Origin: Candidatus Xenolissoclinum pacificiensis L6
GTDB lineage: Bacteria > Pseudomonadota > Alphaproteobacteria > Rickettsiales > Anaplasmataceae
Length of the DNA: 64,000 bases
Assembly (NCBI GenBank): GCA_000512675.1
Contig: AXCJ01000001.1
Span: forward strand, 244,501-308,500
Direction: 5' to 3'
Positions 16,663 to 27,841 of this stretch are shown here, piece by piece; position 1 is the stretch's first letter, and every line of letters begins with the position of its first letter. Made by a program: the position numbers and the translations under genes. Below the pieces are notes generated by a model that worked only from the letters and a program-made list of their open reading frames with translations, did no database searches and was not told where the DNA came from.

Positions 16663-17865
16663 TTAAGGTAATCTATCACCATCTTTAATTGGTGGTAATC
16701 CAAATTCTTGCCTTTTTTCATTTATGGTCATAAAAGAGGCTTTTTCTACATATTGCCATACTTTTTCTCGTTTTATGGTTAATGATGCAATTTGTTCTTT
16801 ATCATATTCTATTTTTAGCTTTCCTGGAAAGAATGGTAAAAGCCACTGATTTAGTCTGTCCATAATTTTATGAGCTAATGGTATGACAGTTTGTTCCCAA
16901 AATATCATACGTGCTTCGGATACATTATTATAGGTGTTATCACCTGGTATACCTAATAAATGAGGTGGTACTCCTAGTGATATAGATATATCTCTTGCTG
17001 CGCTATGTTTACATTCTAGAAAATCCATATCTTTATGAGAAAGTCCCATTTCTCTCCACTCTAAACCTCCTTCAAGTAGTATAGGTTTTCCACTATTTTG
17101 AGAACTAATATATTCAGAATTGATTTGTTCTTTTAACCTTCTATATTGATCTTCGGAAAGAGAAGAGAAATTTCCTTCTTTATCCCCTTTGACTATAAGA
17201 GCTCCGCATGGCTTTGCACTATTTCTTAACATAGATTGGTTCCATATGTTTGCTTGATTATGTTGATCTATACTATATATTGCTGGAATAACAGCAGAAC
17301 ACCCTTTAAATTGATTATAAGGATTAAAGGTTTTAAAGTGTAGTATATCAGATTTACCCGTGATAGGATCTATAGGAAAAAATATATCTTTTCCATTATC
17401 ATTATATATATATTTATCAGGTATATTGTATGCTTTATTGAATGTATAAGATATTTTGTCTGGTCTTAAAATGTATATTTCTTTAATTTGTGGTTTTCCT
17501 ATTCGCATTAAATATGCATTACCATCTAACAATAAGTGAGATACAATAGATTCCATCAGGTTACAATAAGATGTATAAGGGTTAGGATTGGATAGAAGAT
17601 TTAATATATCATGTTCTGAAATTTCTCGTTTGTTTTGATTATAATCGAATTCATATAATATTATAGGTATGGAACTTATAGCAGTTGCTATCATGTTTAT
17701 TGACCGATATACTATTGTATTTTTCATGTATCCATTACACGCAATACCAGAGTAATTATCTGAACTCCATAGTGGCGGTTGAGAATAATACATTTGTTCA
17801 TAAGCAGTGGATTTATAGGATAATTTTTGATATTTGTTTTTTTTGTTCGAAAATGATATCTTCAT
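16663..17865 (-). CDS. HK97-family phage portal protein, gene-transfer-agent type
   Basis: A 400-residue portal protein, the dodecameric gate for DNA packaging in tailed phages and gene transfer agents. Family features are YRSINMIATAISSIP, NPYTSYCNLMESIVSHLLLDGNAYL, ILHFKTFNP and a block containing LEGGLEWREMGLSHKDMDFL, SLGVPPHLLGIPGDNTYNN and WEQTVIPL. The wording of that block closely resembles the portal of the Rhodobacter GTA and its Rickettsiales relatives. The reading frame is intact. No other head or tail gene lies beside it; a terminase of the same type is 33 kb away. An IS relic begins about 100 bases upstream of its start. Confidence 0.9.
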   Translation of the reverse strand: MKISFSNKKNKYQKLSYKSTAYEQMYYSQPPLWSSDNYSGIACNGYMKNTIVYRSINMIATAISSIPIILYEFDYNQNKREISEHDILNLLSNPNPYTSYCNLMESIVSHLLLDGNAYLMRIGKPQIKEIYILRPDKISYTFNKAYNIPDKYIYNDNGKDIFFPIDPITGKSDILHFKTFNPYNQFKGCSAVIPAIYSIDQHNQANIWNQSMLRNSAKPCGALIVKGDKEGNFSSLSEDQYRRLKEQINSEYISSQNSGKPILLEGGLEWREMGLSHKDMDFLECKHSAARDISISLGVPPHLLGIPGDNTYNNVSEARMIFWEQTVIPLAHKIMDRLNQWLLPFFPGKLKIEYDKEQIASLTIKREKVWQYVEKASFMTINEKRQEFGLPPIKDGDRLP

Positions 17866-17962
17866 GATGTGTATAGTAATGAATATGATCGATTATATAT
17901 TGTATATACTGATGAATGGAATCAATATATTGAATAATCATATATGTCATGATACTAAAATA

Positions 17963-18826
17963 GACCTCCTGTGAAAATACATTGATATTACATAATATGA
18001 AATGGATTTGTAATTGATTAATCAGAAGTCATGGTTAGGATTAACGATACCAGAAATGATATTGAGTCTTTTTCTTGCGATATATATGCGAAAGGATATT
18101 AAAAGTCTTGAGAGTAAGAATGAGATTTTCAACCTTAATCCGAGTTTTGGATAGAAAGGTATTCTGCTCTTTCTCCTGAAAAATATTTTTCTAGACTTGG
18201 TATTTTTGTAAGGATATACAGATTTTTTTATGATAGTTATGAATACCCTGATGAATTTACCAGAAATTTTGACTCTTGTAGAGGAAGATTTTGATGCTTA
18301 AATACTTTAAAGTCCTGTACATCCGGGGTAGGATTTAGATACCTGTATAATACGCTTCTTATCATTAACTCTAACCTCCTTTTTTATAGTATGACTTTTC
18401 TTCTTCCCGGAATAGTATGTTGTCTGTTGCTTTTGAGGATGTTCAATTTCTTGTTCCATAACATCTATTATGAGTACTTATATATCTTTCTTAGACAATT
18501 TCTTGCTTTTGGTGATACATAAGACATTAGCTATAATAGGTTCTAGTTTTCTGATTAATATACATACTTGTGAATCGATATCCTATGAACTATTACGTAA
18601 TATAACTATGGTAGTATATCAATAATGATAATATCATCTCTGATAAACTATAACTATAGGATATTATTGTTATTTGTAATACTTTGCTTTACCATATATA
18701 ATGTGCTTTCGTAAATATTCTATTGAATTTATTTATCTATCTTATTATAGCGCAGCTTCATCATTCTATTCATATGTTGATATTATTCAATCATATACTC
18801 TTTTTCCTGCAATTTCACAGAAGGTC
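17963..18826 (-). mobile_element. Decayed IS element, copy 1 (IS5-family-like DDE transposase, minus strand)
   Basis: About 864 bases bounded by imperfect inverted repeats (left GACCTCCTGTGAAAA, right the complement of GACCTTCTGTGAAA) and flanked by TA on both sides. The interior is similar over most of its length to 50.2-51.07 kb. There the minus strand still encodes a DDE-transposase segment (YSGKKKFKTEV...SSAHDLKLF). In this copy the transposase frame is broken by many stops, so it is inactive. It sits between the GTA portal gene and a small open frame. Confidence 0.75.
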
Positions 18827-18874
18827 TAATAGATATTTATTTATATATATCTATCAAAACGTAAATATATAATA

Positions 18875-18898
18875 AAATATTTAGATATCTAAATATTT
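18875..18898. repeat. Perfect 24-base palindrome
   Basis: AAATATTTAGAT followed at once by its complement, with no loop. It could be a protein-binding site or form a cruciform. It has no poly-T tail, so it does not look like a terminator. Confidence 0.6.
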
Positions 18899-19231
18899 AC
18901 AATAGACTTTTAAAATCTAAAAACCACAGGATTTTGATTAAGATGAAAATATTAGTAGATGTATGAGGATTTATGTGAAGTGCTTCTTTTGAAGATAAAA
19001 GGTAGAATGATATTTGTGTGATATAATATTTATATTGTATATAGAAAGATAAATTATTGAGTATTTTTATCATGATTAAGAGTTTTGGAATTTATCCTTA
19101 AAAAAGGAAGGAAAATGTTCGTATTTTTATGAGATTTATATATTTTAAAACTATTAATAATAGTATATGATCTTCTCATTAATAGTATATTAATAATTAA
19201 TTGATATCATGGATTACAAGTGGGTATATAT

Positions 19232-19261
19232 ACAATAATATTTATATATAAATATTATTGT
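19232..19261. repeat. Perfect 30-base palindrome with a direct repeat of one arm
   Basis: ACAATAATATTTATA is followed directly by its complement. The right arm (ATAAATATTATTGTATA) then repeats once more at about 19264-19280. It lies 65 bases before a small open frame and may be an operator or a slippage product. Confidence 0.6.
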
Positions 19262-19326
19262 ATATATAAATATTATTGTATATGGGAACAGATATTTATT
19301 ATTGTTGATATATAAATGGTTTGTTG

Positions 19327-19503
19327 ATGAAAAAGATTTTTTTTATATTGTGTATAGTTTTTTCTTATCTTGTATATAATGGAAAGTTATCAAAGGATGA
19401 TATCTCAAATTTTACTGAGAAAGCACAAAATGTACTTTCAGATAAACACGACAAAATTAATTCTGGAAAGGAAAAGATAGAAAGATGGAAAGATAACAGG
19501 TAA
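19327..19503 (+). CDS. Small exported or membrane-anchored protein of unknown function (58 aa)
   Basis: An ATG at 19327 opens a short frame. The product has a lysine pair, a hydrophobic stretch (IFFILCIVFSYLVY) resembling a signal peptide or anchor, then a charged helical tail rich in Lys, Asp and Glu. No family is recognised. It ends 7 bases before the ftsA stop, tail to tail. The protein-like composition argues for a real gene, but its small size leaves doubt. Confidence 0.4.
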   Translation: MKKIFFILCIVFSYLVYNGKLSKDDISNFTEKAQNVLSDKHDKINSGKEKIERWKDNR

Positions 19504-19510
19504 TTGACAG

Positions 19511-20692
19511 TTAATAAGAAATGAAATTTATTATTTTTTTTATGTACTTCTTATATCGCTTGTTTTGTTTCGTATGAAATAAACAATTCTCTATGTATCG
19601 TACTGTACCTATGAGCGATGCAAAAGTCACATCTAATTCTTCATCTAAAAAGTAAGGTTTTCCAATTGATATTGGGCAATGAAAAGTATCTTCGGCTAAA
19701 TCTTTAATACCTGATAATTTACTGGCCTTACCATTAATAATAACATGGTTTAAAGTATGTCCTTGTACAGATTCTTGTATAATTTCTAATATTTCTTCTA
19801 TACGAGGTTTAATTATTTCAACTAATTCAACAATATTGAAATGTTTTTCTAAAATATCTATATTTTGTTCTATATCCATATTTTCTATAAACGTTGCAAT
19901 ACCATATTGAATGATAATATTTTCTGCTTCTGATAATGATATCTGCATACCACATGCAACATCTTTAATAATGGAGAAAAATCCGAGTGTAATATATCTG
20001 GATAACAAAGGTTTTTTATTGAGAAAAACAGTTATTGTCGTACCAGTATATCCTATATCTACTACCATAGTATACAAGGAATCCTTTTTTCCAAGGACTC
20101 CAAGACCGCTTGTATACGAAGTTAAGGAACATCCAAGAAGAGATATAGAACACTGGGCTAGACACCTTTCTATGTTCATTAGAGATATCCTATAGGTCTC
20201 GATTATAAACATGTTTGCTTCTAATCTAGAACCAAACATTCCTGCAGGGGTTTCAATATTCTGAATACTATCAAGTTTATAAGATATTGGTATTGTATGT
20301 ACCACTATAGAACTTTTATCATTTTCAGGAGGATCATATCTTTGAACACGTTCAACATCTTTAGTAGAAACCTGCTTTCCAGATAAATCTATTTTGTTAC
20401 TTAAAGTAAATGCATGAAAACTGTTTGAAGAAATATTTATAAATGCTTCTTCAATTAGATCATTAGTATAATTCTTAACTTCTTCTAAAATATCTAATAA
20501 AACAGTTTTTAAGTTTTGAAAATTCACTATATTACCGTTTTCTATTCCTTGAGACGGTTTTTCAAAAAATCCAAGCAACTTTTCTATTTTTCCATTTTTT
20601 CCAATATATAATAGTCCACACTTTATTATACCAGTACCTAAGTCTAACACCATGATAGTGTTTTTTGAGGGATTCTGAATATCCAACTCCAT
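19511..20692 (-). CDS. ftsA: Cell division protein FtsA
   Basis: FtsA is an actin-fold ATPase that anchors FtsZ to the membrane. MVLDLGTGIIKCGL is the phosphate-1 motif, HTIPISYKLD and the GMFGSRLEANMFIIE region mark the 1C and SHS2 segments, DIGYTGTTITVFLN is phosphate-2, and VIINGKASKLSGIKDLAEDTF is the adenosine motif. At 393 residues it is near family length. The C-terminus KRYKKYIKKIINFI looks like the usual amphipathic membrane-targeting helix. It starts 2 bases after the mdh stop, so the two genes are probably co-transcribed. Confidence 0.88.
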   Translation of the reverse strand: MELDIQNPSKNTIMVLDLGTGIIKCGLLYIGKNGKIEKLLGFFEKPSQGIENGNIVNFQNLKTVLLDILEEVKNYTNDLIEEAFINISSNSFHAFTLSNKIDLSGKQVSTKDVERVQRYDPPENDKSSIVVHTIPISYKLDSIQNIETPAGMFGSRLEANMFIIETYRISLMNIERCLAQCSISLLGCSLTSYTSGLGVLGKKDSLYTMVVDIGYTGTTITVFLNKKPLLSRYITLGFFSIIKDVACGMQISLSEAENIIIQYGIATFIENMDIEQNIDILEKHFNIVELVEIIKPRIEEILEIIQESVQGHTLNHVIINGKASKLSGIKDLAEDTFHCPISIGKPYFLDEELDVTFASLIGTVRYIENCLFHTKQNKRYKKYIKKIINFISY

Positions 20693-20694
20693 AA

Positions 20695-21666
20695 CTAATC
20701 TCGCAAATACTGCTTTACCAATGATATATTGTCTTCTACTATTTTTGCTGAGTTTTTCAACATAATAGATTCATCGTTAGAAAGTTTTAGCTCTAAAATC
20801 TTAAATTTTTCTTTATTAGGAGATAGTATTACAGGAACACCCATGTATAAACCATTGAACCCATATTCTCCTTCCAGATATGTTGAACATGGTATAAATT
20901 TTCCATTATCTGATAAATAACATTCTATCATTTTAAGTACAGACATTGCAGGAGCATTAAAAGCAGATCCTTTTTCAAGTAAACTTACTATTTGACCACC
21001 ACCTTTTTGAGTTTTTTCTATTATATCTCTTATTTGTTCATCAGTAATTGTACCAGTTTTAACAAAGTGATCAATACTAATACCGGCAATAGAGGTATTA
21101 CTAATCAATGGAACCATTTGATCTCCATGCCCACCTAGAACCATAGAATGTACATCTGATATTGCACAACCAACTTTTTGAGATAAGAAATAACACAAAC
21201 GAGCGGTATCTAGTATACCTGACATACCTATAACTTTATGTTTTGGAAAATTTGTTATATTTTTTACTACCCATGACATTATATCAAGAGGATTTGTAAC
21301 TGTTATAATTAAAGGTAATTCTTGCTGGTTTTCTGTATATTTTTTTATATTCTTTGATATAGAAGAAATAACTTCCACATTAATTTTTAACAATTCCTCT
21401 CTTGTCATATTGGGTTTTCTTGCAACGCCAGCGGTGATCACAATAACCTGCGAGTCTCTAATATGTTCAAAGGAATCTGTACCTATTATTTTAGTATCAG
21501 AACAAGATACTGAATTTGCCTGGCTTATATCTAAAGATACACCTTCTGCATATTTACCGTTTACATCTAATATTGTTAATACATCTGCTATTTCTTTTAT
21601 ACACAACAAATTAGATAGTAAACCACCTATATTTCCTGCACCTATAACAGTAATCTTTCTTTTCAT
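20695..21666 (-). CDS. mdh: Malate dehydrogenase
   Basis: An NAD-dependent TCA-cycle enzyme of the LDH-like MDH class found in alphaproteobacteria. MKRKITVIGAGNIGG starts the Rossmann fold. TAGVARKPNMTREELL holds the substrate-binding arginines of malate rather than lactate dehydrogenases, and GGHGDQMVPL holds the catalytic histidine. I chose the ATG at 21666 over one 10 codons upstream because it matches the family start. The gene precedes ftsA by 2 bases. Confidence 0.95.
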   Translation of the reverse strand: MKRKITVIGAGNIGGLLSNLLCIKEIADVLTILDVNGKYAEGVSLDISQANSVSCSDTKIIGTDSFEHIRDSQVIVITAGVARKPNMTREELLKINVEVISSISKNIKKYTENQQELPLIITVTNPLDIMSWVVKNITNFPKHKVIGMSGILDTARLCYFLSQKVGCAISDVHSMVLGGHGDQMVPLISNTSIAGISIDHFVKTGTITDEQIRDIIEKTQKGGGQIVSLLEKGSAFNAPAMSVLKMIECYLSDNGKFIPCSTYLEGEYGFNGLYMGVPVILSPNKEKFKILELKLSNDESIMLKNSAKIVEDNISLVKQYLRD

Positions 21667-21787
21667 ATAAAAAAATATCCTATAAAAAACAAACAAAAAA
21701 TGTCATTCATAACATCAGAGGCTAGTTTAACATAAAAAGAATTACAAAAATACTTTTACAATAATATAATCTGGATACATGTTATAA

Positions 21788-22321
21788 TCAGTTCTCTATA
21801 TCTTCATTAAGGATATCTTCCTCAGATAGATTGATTTCTTTATCATCTTCATCTAGGTTAATATCTTTTTCATCTGGGTTTAAGGATATATTTTCTTTCA
21901 TATCCTGAGACAGTTCTGCCAAATTTTCTACTAATGACAATATATGTTTTTTTACTTTTGAATTTTCAATTTTTGAAAAACTTTTTGCTAATCTAACAAC
22001 ATCTTTGTTAGAAAAACTGTCAAACTCAACAACGTTAGCAGGATCTCTTAGGGAGTTATTACTGTGTTGAACTTTACAATGACGGAAGAAACTTTCTATA
22101 CTTATTCCTAATCTATTACATATAAGAACCAATCTACTGACATATAATCTATTGGTGCCTTTTTCATATTTTTGAAACTGTTGGAAAGTGACTCCTATTT
22201 CATCGGATATTTGATTTTGGCTGTAACCTCTTAAATGTCTTAGACTGCGCAATGATTCTCCTAACTTTTTGTCAATCATATTAGATTCTTCACGCTTAAG
22301 AAATATTTTTTTTTGTTTCAT
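21788..22321 (-). CDS. XRE-family transcriptional regulator with an acidic tail
   Basis: A 177-residue protein. A helix-turn-helix at about 20-75 contains GESLRSLRHLRGYSQNQISDEIGVTFQQFQKYEKGTNR, a form common in alphaproteobacteria and seen in the Ehrlichia regulator EcxR. The C-terminal third is very acidic, with the related segments NPDEKDINLDEDDKEINLSEED, perhaps a small internal repeat. Translation may instead start at the internal Met 15 (22279). It stands alone, with gaps on both sides, so its targets cannot be inferred from neighbours. Confidence 0.85.
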   Translation of the reverse strand: MKQKKIFLKREESNMIDKKLGESLRSLRHLRGYSQNQISDEIGVTFQQFQKYEKGTNRLYVSRLVLICNRLGISIESFFRHCKVQHSNNSLRDPANVVEFDSFSNKDVVRLAKSFSKIENSKVKKHILSLVENLAELSQDMKENISLNPDEKDINLDEDDKEINLSEEDILNEDIEN

Positions 22322-22918
22322 AGGAAATAACTTTGGATATATTAAAAATCAATAGGATAAATTCTAATTTTTCTGTATTATATCTGTTTAGTCAATAGTG
22401 AACGAAGTAGATTATTGTAATAATATTTTTATTTATACATTATATTATATGTATAAATACAATATTATATATTATATTATTAATAATATCAATATTTAAA
22501 AATTTATATAATATATATATTAAATATAAATTTGATACCTAGAATATACTTCAAAGTGATACAGATAATGCTTGTAAAATTTGGTATTGATGAATGTTTT
22601 CAGAGATATTACACTATAAAAATTATTTTATAGATTTATGAGAAATAATAGATTTAGGAATATGATTATTTGTAATAGGGCTTAATTTAATATTTTTTGT
22701 TCTTTTTAATTGAATAATAATGTATACACTATCATAAAAATAATAATATTTATAGATAAAAACACTATATATTATAGTTATATCTTATCAAAATATAGAT
22801 AATTAAAGAAAGATTGTATTTTAAAATCTACTTTAGTTAAATTTATATATCTTTATAATTTTAAAAAAAATATATGAATTTTACTGTATTAAATATATCT
22901 ATTGATACTGAAATTATA
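22322..22918. other. Gene-free AT-rich spacer
   Basis: About 600 bases between the XRE regulator and transaldolase. It is very low in G+C, with runs of alternating TA and ATT. I saw no open frame, RNA gene or recognisable relic. It must contain the promoter of the XRE gene. Confidence 0.5.
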
Positions 22919-23557
22919 CTAATTTAAATTTTTAGCATCTTCTAAAAATATTTTTAATCCTTTCTCTGTTAATATATGTTTTATACTATCTTTTATCATT
23001 TTTGGTGGAATAGTTGCAATATCTGCTCCTGATATTGCAGATTCTGCGATATGATTAAGGCTTCTTATAGATGCTGATATAATTTTTGTATCAGATTCAT
23101 AATTATCGAATACAGTTCTTATATCACGTATTAAACGATTACCATCAAATACAATATCATCTATTCTACCTATGAAAGGAGATATAAAGTTGGCTTTTAT
23201 ATTGTGAGCTATTAATGCCTGAGTAACAGAAAAACAAAGAGTCATATTTACTTTAATTCCTTTACTGATTAAGAATTTTGCAGTTTTTACTCCAGCTATA
23301 GTCATTGGGAGTTTTACAACTATACGATCAGATATTTTAGATAAGGATAAACCCTCTGATATCATACCTTTTTCTTCTTCAGATAAAACTTCAGCACTTA
23401 TATGTTCTAAAGAAGTTTTTTTGACAATTTGTTCCAGGATATCATGGTAAGGTTTTCCAATTTTTTTGACTAAAGAAGGATTAGTAGTAACCCCTGATAT
23501 TATATACTCATTCTCTAAAATATTATCTAAATCAGCAGTATCTATAAAAAATTTCAT
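22919..23557 (-). CDS. Transaldolase, short FSA/TalC type
   Basis: A 212-residue TIM-barrel aldolase of the pentose phosphate pathway. MKFFIDTADLDNI, GVTTNPSLVKKIG, VVKLPMT-x-AGVKTAKFL, VNMTLCFSVTQAL, FISPFIGRIDDI and ASIRSLNHIAESAISGADIATIPP are standard for the short transaldolase/fructose-6-phosphate aldolase family. With rpe at the far end of the window it implies a working non-oxidative pentose pathway. It lies 14 bases after atpC. Confidence 0.93.
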   Translation of the reverse strand: MKFFIDTADLDNILENEYIISGVTTNPSLVKKIGKPYHDILEQIVKKTSLEHISAEVLSEEEKGMISEGLSLSKISDRIVVKLPMTIAGVKTAKFLISKGIKVNMTLCFSVTQALIAHNIKANFISPFIGRIDDIVFDGNRLIRDIRTVFDNYESDTKIISASIRSLNHIAESAISGADIATIPPKMIKDSIKHILTEKGLKIFLEDAKNLN

Positions 23558-23571
23558 AATGTATTATAATT

Positions 23572-25340
<1,769 letters not shown>

Positions 25341-25497
25341 CTATCTAACAAAAATATCATAGTAGTATATTTTTTTCTAGCCTGTATAACACATATTATA
25401 ATATACAGATAACCTTGATGATATTTTTTATAAAAATAATACTTTATAAAAGTTGTATAATTTTGATATATTATTAATTATATATCACAACTTTTAG

Positions 25498-27693
25498 ATG
25501 ACAAGAAAAATTGTTTTTATTATTATTTTTTTTTACATTATATTACCTGTTAAAACAAATGCTTATGAAATGATTCTTTACGATATTGATAATTATAGTG
25601 TTAGTCCTGTTTATAGCGTTACAGAAGAAATACCGATATCTTATATTTTAAATCCATACATATACATTGATTATGTTAATTTGATAGGTATTGAGAATCG
25701 CAGTAAGAAAATGTATGAAGGAAATATTTCGTATATAAATGGAAGGAGTATTATTGTAAAAAAAAGCAAGTGTGATCCTGTTCATTTTTTTGATTTGGAA
25801 TTAGTTAAAAATAGATCTTTGTCTTTTCTAGGTAGGAATGATTTATTTTCAAAAATCAGGGATTATTATCCTGATTGTGCAACATGTATGGGCGATGAAT
25901 GTGAAAAAAAGTGTTATGACATTTTTTCACAAGATTGTTTATGTCCTTATATTAAGGGATTTTATAATTATTCTCCTATCACTTCAAGTTGTGCTATAAT
26001 ACCTAGAAAAAATAATAATATTCCTGTTTTTTGTACTGTTACAAGAGAACCTATATCTGTAAGAATTCTACCAAGTAAAATATCAAATTTTTTTAATCCG
26101 AGTATAAAAATTATACTAAAACATGGTAGTGAAATTATTGATCACGAAATTAGCACTAATACTTTTAAAAATGAAAAAGTGTTTTTTAAGGGTAAATGGT
26201 TTGTTATTGATGTAGAATTCAATAGTAAAAACAATATTATTTGTGCTAAAGTAAACTCAGATATATCAACAAATAAAATATGTTTTGATGTTCCTTCAAT
26301 GATAACACCTGACGACCTTTCTTTACTTAAAGAAAATAATAGCTATAGGAATATTGTTGAATTTACTGTTAAAGAATTAGATACAACTTTCACTTTAGGA
26401 GAAGGTGAGAATAATTATAAAATAAATTTAGAGGTTTTATCTCCTAAGATAGAAGGTCTTAACTTTGTTCCTAAAATAAGGACTTCTACTGTTTTATCAT
26501 ATGAAGAAGATCCAGATTCTCATTTACTCTGTCTAAATATGTTAAATAGAAGAAAGGACAATTATTTATTCAGATATATAGATGAAAGACAACGATTACA
26601 GGAAATGAAGTTTTTATCATTGGATAAAGCCTTTGTTCCTGTAATATTAGATAAAAAGAACAACATCTGGAATATTGATTATTATAACTATAAACCTAAG
26701 TATATTAATAGAATGACTCAAGAATATATTGATAATATTTATAATGTTGGGAAGCTAGATGATATTTTTACCATGCAAGATAATACTGGTTTTAGGTATT
26801 ACAGATATGAACCTGTACTATATTTTCTTCAAGTAAAAAATTACGATTATGAAGTTATCAAAAGCTCTATGCTAATCGATAAATCTCAGTTTCATCAGTT
26901 TGGAATTGTATCTAGCGAGTCTTCAGTATATGTTTTACCAGTGTCTCATATTGAGGAAAAAACTGGTCGATTATGGCATATTAACAATAATATGCAAGCA
27001 ATAAATGCTTGGGATTTTCCATCAGTTGTAATTTTGCCAGTAACGTATATAGATCCTTTATCACAGGGGTTGTGTGTTGAAAAGAATTTTACATTTCGGT
27101 TTTCAGAAATAACAGAAGATGTAAAAAATATAAATCGTATGTGTAAGAAGTTTAAAATTATTGTATATGAGTCTGGTACAGATGCAAGTGTACAATTTTT
27201 GAATAATAAAAGAATCTATAAGTATGGACGACCTGGTACATATAAGGAAGTAATATTTACGATTGATGATAGATACTCAGATTTTATATTTAATCGAGGT
27301 TCTAATGGTAAAGATACTGAGATAAAAATATGCGGTGATAACTGTTGCATGCTTATGCCCTTTTTAGAAGATTATGAGGAATTAGGAAATTGCAATAATT
27401 ATCTTGAGGAATTATTCTATTCTCAATATTCATGGGAAGATTATGTAAATGAACATGACTTGAAGAGTGATATAATAGGTCTTCCTATAATTGAGCCTGC
27501 TGAGAACAGTATAGGAGAGATATATAGGATTATTGATCCTATATATAGTGATTGTCATTCAGTAAAAAGATCTTTTTCTATGTTAGAAAATAAAATTCCT
27601 GGTTCTGGAGGGTGTTACAATAGAGAATATGATATTTTCCAAAAAGGAGGAGATACAGCTATTTATATAAAATGTCTTGAATATATTAATTAA
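25498..27693 (+). CDS. Large secreted cysteine-rich protein, paralogue 1
   Basis: 731 residues with a clear signal peptide (KIVFIIIFFYIILPVKTNA). I do not recognise the family. Landmarks shared with the next gene, in order, are: NPYIYIDY (about 50), KMYEGN, a cysteine cluster YPDCATC-x-x-x-x-C-x-x-x-C...DCLC (about 120-155), PVFCT, INLEVLSPKI, FVPVILDKKNNIW, VGKLDDIFTM...YYRY, and a C-terminal PGSGGCYNREYDIFQKGGD. The spaced cysteines suggest disulfides and an extracytoplasmic location. A DsbA-like protein is encoded at 35 kb. An envelope, secretion-system or host-interaction role is possible but unproven. Confidence 0.85.
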   Translation: MTRKIVFIIIFFYIILPVKTNAYEMILYDIDNYSVSPVYSVTEEIPISYILNPYIYIDYVNLIGIENRSKKMYEGNISYINGRSIIVKKSKCDPVHFFDLELVKNRSLSFLGRNDLFSKIRDYYPDCATCMGDECEKKCYDIFSQDCLCPYIKGFYNYSPITSSCAIIPRKNNNIPVFCTVTREPISVRILPSKISNFFNPSIKIILKHGSEIIDHEISTNTFKNEKVFFKGKWFVIDVEFNSKNNIICAKVNSDISTNKICFDVPSMITPDDLSLLKENNSYRNIVEFTVKELDTTFTLGEGENNYKINLEVLSPKIEGLNFVPKIRTSTVLSYEEDPDSHLLCLNMLNRRKDNYLFRYIDERQRLQEMKFLSLDKAFVPVILDKKNNIWNIDYYNYKPKYINRMTQEYIDNIYNVGKLDDIFTMQDNTGFRYYRYEPVLYFLQVKNYDYEVIKSSMLIDKSQFHQFGIVSSESSVYVLPVSHIEEKTGRLWHINNNMQAINAWDFPSVVILPVTYIDPLSQGLCVEKNFTFRFSEITEDVKNINRMCKKFKIIVYESGTDASVQFLNNKRIYKYGRPGTYKEVIFTIDDRYSDFIFNRGSNGKDTEIKICGDNCCMLMPFLEDYEELGNCNNYLEELFYSQYSWEDYVNEHDLKSDIIGLPIIEPAENSIGEIYRIIDPIYSDCHSVKRSFSMLENKIPGSGGCYNREYDIFQKGGDTAIYIKCLEYIN

Positions 27694-27841
27694 CTTAAAT
27701 TTAAAGCAAATAGCATAATTTTACATAGATATTACATATCGAAGACATTATATTATAGTTCACAATTGGATGAATTATTGTTCTGTTTTTGTAACGTATA
27801 TTTTTTATTATTCTTTTTGATAATACATTTGGTATAAATTT

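Larger units (their letters stand above)
18827..19326. other. Gene-free AT-rich spacer with two perfect palindromes
   Basis: No convincing gene was seen between the IS relic and the small open frame at 19327. The stretch is notable only for a perfect 24-base palindrome at 18875-18898 and a perfect 30-base palindrome at 19232-19261. Confidence 0.5.

Noticed and set aside
17963-18826. An active transposon.
   Set aside because: The transposase frame is broken throughout; only degenerate ends and fragments remain.
22322-22918. A structured RNA gene (for example tmRNA or RNase P RNA) in the large AT-rich spacer.
   Set aside because: No G+C-richer island, tRNA-like end or conserved core motif could be seen.
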